Origin: Coriobacteriia bacterium
GTDB lineage: Bacteria > Actinomycetota > Coriobacteriia > Coriobacteriales > UBA8131
NCBI GenBank assembly: GCA_009781535.1
Contig: WQXX01000052.1
Span: 1 to 7,321 of the forward strand
Direction: 5' to 3'
Length of the DNA stretch: 7,321 nucleotides
Position numbers and translations under genes: made by a program. The notes under the pieces were generated by a model. That model had not been told where the DNA came from. It did not search any database and saw only the letters and a program-made list of their open reading frames with translations. Positions 5,626 through 7,321 of the stretch are shown piece after piece; the first letter of the stretch is position 1; the number at the start of each line of letters is the position of its first letter.

Positions 5626-5685
5626 GCGTAAACAGGAAACACAAGGCGTAAACAGGGAATAAGCAGCGTAGACAGGGATAAGAGG
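5626..5685. repeat. Three 20-bp tandem repeats (GCGTAAACAGG type)
   Basis: GCGTAAACAGG at 5626, GCGTAAACAGGG at 5646 and GCGTAGACAGGG at 5666 are spaced exactly 20 bp apart; the last bases of each unit vary. No gene covers them. The last unit runs into the arm of the first 65-bp hairpin repeat. Confidence 0.7.
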
Positions 5686-5848
5686 CGCCCGCGTGGATTC
5701 CCACGCGGGCGCCTTGCAAAACGCAAGCTGGGCGGTGCTGGATGAAGTACTCAGCGCGTGGATTCCCACGCGGGCGCCTTGCAAAACGTAAGCGGGGCGC
5801 TGCTGGATGAAGTACTCAGCGCGTGGATTCCCACGCGGGCGCCTTGCA
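5683..5848. repeat. 65-bp palindromic tandem repeat between convergent genes
   Basis: A unit starting GCGTGGATTCCCACGC begins at 5691, 5756 and 5821, a period of 65 bp; copies 1 and 2 differ at three bases and copy 3 stops after about 28 bp. In the first copy the palindrome is extended to a perfect 14-bp stem, AGGCGCCCGCGTGG (5683-5696) and its complement (5701-5714), around an ATTC loop. Later copies keep only the inner 6 bp. Each full unit also holds a smaller hairpin, CTTGC-AAAAC-GCAAG. It resembles REP-type extragenic elements and probably serves as a two-way terminator for the flanking genes. Confidence 0.85.
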
Positions 5849-5875
5849 GCAGACCTGAGCACACAAAGGCAGTTG

Positions 5876-6298
5876 TTAAAGGAAATACTTCAAATAAACC
5901 CGATACTGCTCTTCCATAACCTGTCGAAGATACTCCGACTCGCTGATTTGTTTTGGTAGGTCGTCCTTGCCATAGAGCAACAGAATCCTGAGCTGATGAG
6001 TAGAGCTGTCCAAGAATACCAGACAACGGTTGCCAGAAGCCTTTGGTGATTTTTTGGATAGAGCCACAGAGAAATCATATTTGAACAACCAGAAACCGTT
6101 CGCATACCGCAGTTCATCAACCTGACTGGTACGTGCCAGCGCTCGAACACGCTTTAAATCCTCTCGGATGGAATCCAGAGTTACCATCCAGCGCTTGCCC
6201 GGATAGTCCTTCTCGAAGCGCTTGATGAAGTGCCTTTGGGCATAGGGCTCGATGTATACAAGATAGGGCTCATCATCAGGTAAAAGGTTGGTAAACAT
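5876..6298 (-). CDS. Probable toxin partner of the Panacea antitoxin, possibly RelE-like
   Basis: I do not recognise a named family for this 140-residue protein. It starts with ATG at 6296-6298, inside the last 23 nt of the antitoxin gene, so the two are co-translated. The order of predicted elements suggests a RelE-type fold: a helix around HFIKRFEKDY (23-32), a helix around LDSIREDLKRVRALA (41-55), then strands FWLFKYDFSVAL (69-80), RCLVFLD (91-97) and LRILLLYGK (103-111), and a closing helix (118-137). In RelE-like RNases the strands carry basic residues at the active site; Arg91, Arg104 and Lys111 are candidates here. No signal peptide or membrane segment is visible. The toxin role is inferred from gene order, overlap and size. 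The ribosome binding site is weak, as is common for coupled toxins. The gene is convergent with the DUF4428 gene and ends in the hairpin repeat region. Confidence 0.75.
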   Translation of the reverse strand: MFTNLLPDDEPYLVYIEPYAQRHFIKRFEKDYPGKRWMVTLDSIREDLKRVRALARTSQVDELRYANGFWLFKYDFSVALSKKSPKASGNRCLVFLDSSTHQLRILLLYGKDDLPKQISESEYLRQVMEEQYRVYLKYFL

Positions 6299-6956
6299 GA
6301 TCAGGGTCTTCTTGGATAATCAACTCGTAAGGAATATATTCACCATTGCGACTTGCGCGCCATGGTTTCTGCTCATGAGTGAAGTTGACGATCTCCTGCG
6401 TGCGCTTGTTGCGCCACAGATCGACAATCTCGTCAATAAAATCTAATTCTTCAGCGCTCAGTGCGTCTGTTGAGAACTCACTGCTTGTTGCACGGATAAT
6501 CAAGGCATCTTCTTGCGGTGTAATACTGATTCTTCCCATATCGAACAGCTCATCGGTCAACTCAAAAAAGACATCAGGGACTGGACCGTACGTACGACAG
6601 ACATAACGGACTCCGCTGATGGGCTCGAGTGTCTCATAAAAATTCCCAAAGTCTGCCAGATAGAGCAGTTTTGCCAGCTTGGTCTTGGTTACTGATCCCA
6701 GTTTCTTGAGAATATACAGATACATCTGCTCGAATTTCTGCATGTCAATTGGCTGGGTGAAAAAATCAGCAATAGGGATTCCAAAGACACCCGCCAGAAT
6801 CTCCAGTTCCTGCAGGTTGAGAGAGCGCCGCCCCTGCTCCACCTGTAGATAGGTCTGACGGTTGATGTTCAAGGCTGCTGCTATTGCCTCTTGTGTCATG
6901 CCGCTGCGTTTGCGCAGCTCGATGACCTGCTTGATAATGTCATCTGCTATCCTCAT
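6276..6956 (-). CDS. HTH plus Panacea (DUF4065/SocA-like) antitoxin
   Basis: This 226-residue protein has two domains. Residues 4-62 form an XRE-type helix-turn-helix: VIELRKRSGMTQEAIAAALN is the first part and INRQTYLQVEQGRRSL the recognition part. Residues about 75-210 match the Panacea (DUF4065, SocA-like) domain, with KLAKLLYLADF (93-103), YGPVPDVF (123-130) and HEQKPW (194-199). Panacea domains neutralise many unrelated toxins, and the HTH normally represses the operon. ATG 6954-6956 has AGGAGG (6963-6968) 6 nt upstream. It is the first gene of the pair and overlaps the partner by 23 nt. Both domains look complete. SocA itself is a proteolytic adaptor in Caulobacter, so degradation rather than direct blocking is another possible mechanism. 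Confidence 0.88.
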   Translation of the reverse strand: MRIADDIIKQVIELRKRSGMTQEAIAAALNINRQTYLQVEQGRRSLNLQELEILAGVFGIPIADFFTQPIDMQKFEQMYLYILKKLGSVTKTKLAKLLYLADFGNFYETLEPISGVRYVCRTYGPVPDVFFELTDELFDMGRISITPQEDALIIRATSSEFSTDALSAEELDFIDEIVDLWRNKRTQEIVNFTHEQKPWRASRNGEYIPYELIIQEDPDHVYQPFT

Positions 6957-6962
6957 AATCTA

Positions 6963-6980
6963 CCTCCTGAGAATAGTATA
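6963..6980 (-). promoter_or_regulatory. Promoter -10 box and ribosome binding site of the Panacea pair
   Basis: On the minus strand TATACT (6975-6980) lies only 6 nt ahead of AGGAGG (6963-6968), so the leader would be very short. The -35 position is a T-rich stretch with no good match. The -10 is flanked by CCATAC and GTATAC, a loose inverted repeat that the HTH domain could bind. Confidence 0.5.
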
Positions 6981-7033
6981 CCACACAGAAGTATGGAAAA
7001 ACATATACACAATATCGAAAATATCATACATAA

Positions 7034-7254
7034 GCAGGCAGTAGCAGCGGCAGGCAGCAGCGATAGCTGGCAGCGGCAGGCAGCAGGAGGCAGTAGCAGC
7101 AGCTGGCAGTAGTAGCAGGTAGCAGCGGTAGCTGGCAGCGGCAAGCAGCGGCAGGCAGCAGCAGGTAGTAGCAGGCAGCAGCAGCAGCTGGCAGCGGCAG
7201 GCAGCAGCGGTAGCTGGCAGCGGCAGGCAGCAGGAGGAAGTAGCAGTAGCAGCG
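7034..7254. repeat. CAG/GGC-rich low-complexity tract with a duplicated block
   Basis: About 220 bp consist almost wholly of GCAGC, GGCAG and TAGC words. A block of about 57 bp at 7044-7100 recurs at 7191-7247, 147 bp away, with two mismatches; a third, partial relative lies around 7122-7163. Plus-strand frames are broken by TAG codons. The tract follows an AT-rich stretch (about 6981-7033) that holds nothing I can identify beyond the promoter of the Panacea pair. I see no convincing gene in 6957-7321. Confidence 0.85.
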
Positions 7255-7321
7255 CTAACAGTATCACCAATGGCATTTCCACCACAACCAGCAGTGGTAG
7301 CGATTGCTGGGTATAATGGGA

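Larger units (their letters stand above)
6960..7319 (-). other. Open frame entering from the right edge, possible gene 3' end
   Basis: One minus-strand frame is open from the window edge for 120 codons to TAG (6960-6962). Its first residues, AIATTAGCGGNAIGDTVSA (about 7307-7251), look protein-like. The rest is Leu/Pro/Ala/Cys-rich and comes from the CAG-type repeat. Either a gene lying to the right has its 3' end overrun by the repeat, or the frame is open by chance because CTGC-type repeats contain no stops. I cannot name a family. Confidence 0.2.

Noticed and set aside
4961..5726. Two minus-strand open frames of 252 and 170 residues opposite the DUF4428 gene
   Set aside because: Leu/Arg- and Ala/Asp-rich readings of the Gln/Pro/Tyr repeat; the plus strand has the ribosome binding site and both zinc ribbons.
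5683..5848. CRISPR array
   Set aside because: The 65-bp units follow each other directly with near identical content; there are no unique spacers and no cas genes.
5620..6026. Minus-strand open frames with repeated GARVGIHA and APAWESTR
   Set aside because: These are translations of the 65-bp palindromic repeat, which is intergenic.
6891..7112. Plus-strand frame continuing as a Ser-rich segment ending GSDCWV near 7312
   Set aside because: It is broken by a TAG at 7110-7112, starts inside the antitoxin antisense region and lacks a ribosome binding site.
6953..7285. 110-residue minus-strand frame with a signal-peptide-like start (MPLVILLALLLLL)
   Set aside because: The hydrophobic run and the rest come from CTG/CTGC repeats; it lacks a ribosome binding site and overlaps the promoter of the Panacea pair.

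Overview
The window looks like chromosomal DNA of a mid-GC bacterium. A gut or oral anaerobe of the Clostridia (Bacillota) or Coriobacteriia (Actinomycetota) is my best guess. It rests on strong AGGAGG ribosome binding sites, a DUF4428 zinc-ribbon protein, an MntP-type exporter and a Panacea-type toxin-antitoxin pair. No rRNA or other marker gene is present, so the assignment is tentative.

Layout from left to right. (1) Positions 86-659, minus strand: a Phd/YefM antitoxin followed by an overlapping ParE/RelE-type toxin. (2) Positions 660-849: a divergent control region with candidate operators. (3) Positions 850-1547, plus strand: a ribbon-helix-helix antitoxin and a PIN-domain toxin (VapBC type) joined by an ATGA overlap. 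(4) Positions 1611-4386, minus strand: a compact operon reading ribokinase, nucleoside hydrolase, mntP. (5) Positions 4387-4624: a second divergent control region. (6) Positions 4625-5590, plus strand: a DUF4428 protein with a long Gln/Pro/Tyr repeat and a second zinc ribbon at its C-terminus. (7) Positions 5591-5875: between convergent genes, a weak terminator, three 20-bp repeats and a 65-bp hairpin repeat. (8) Positions 5876-6956, minus strand: an HTH plus Panacea (DUF4065/SocA-like) antitoxin and an overlapping 140-residue partner that is probably its toxin. (9) Positions 6957-7321: the antitoxin promoter, an AT-rich stretch and a CAG/GGC-rich low-complexity repeat reaching the right edge.

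The genes fall into two themes. The central operon makes biochemical sense: the nucleoside hydrolase releases ribose from nucleosides and ribokinase phosphorylates it to ribose-5-phosphate. The manganese exporter has no obvious link beyond sharing the transcript. Around the operon lie three separate toxin-antitoxin modules, which look more AT-rich than the operon and may be acquired DNA.

A striking trait is how much tandem duplication there is at every scale. It includes an 11-residue repeat inside the nucleoside hydrolase, a 32-bp duplication at the ribokinase/hydrolase junction that creates an 11-codon mini-ORF, a duplicated Cys motif in MntP, the Gln/Pro/Tyr repeat, the 20-bp and 65-bp intergenic arrays and the terminal CAG-rich tract. 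The best candidates for something undescribed are the Panacea partner toxin, the repeat-expanded nucleoside hydrolase and the duplicated translational-coupling junction.
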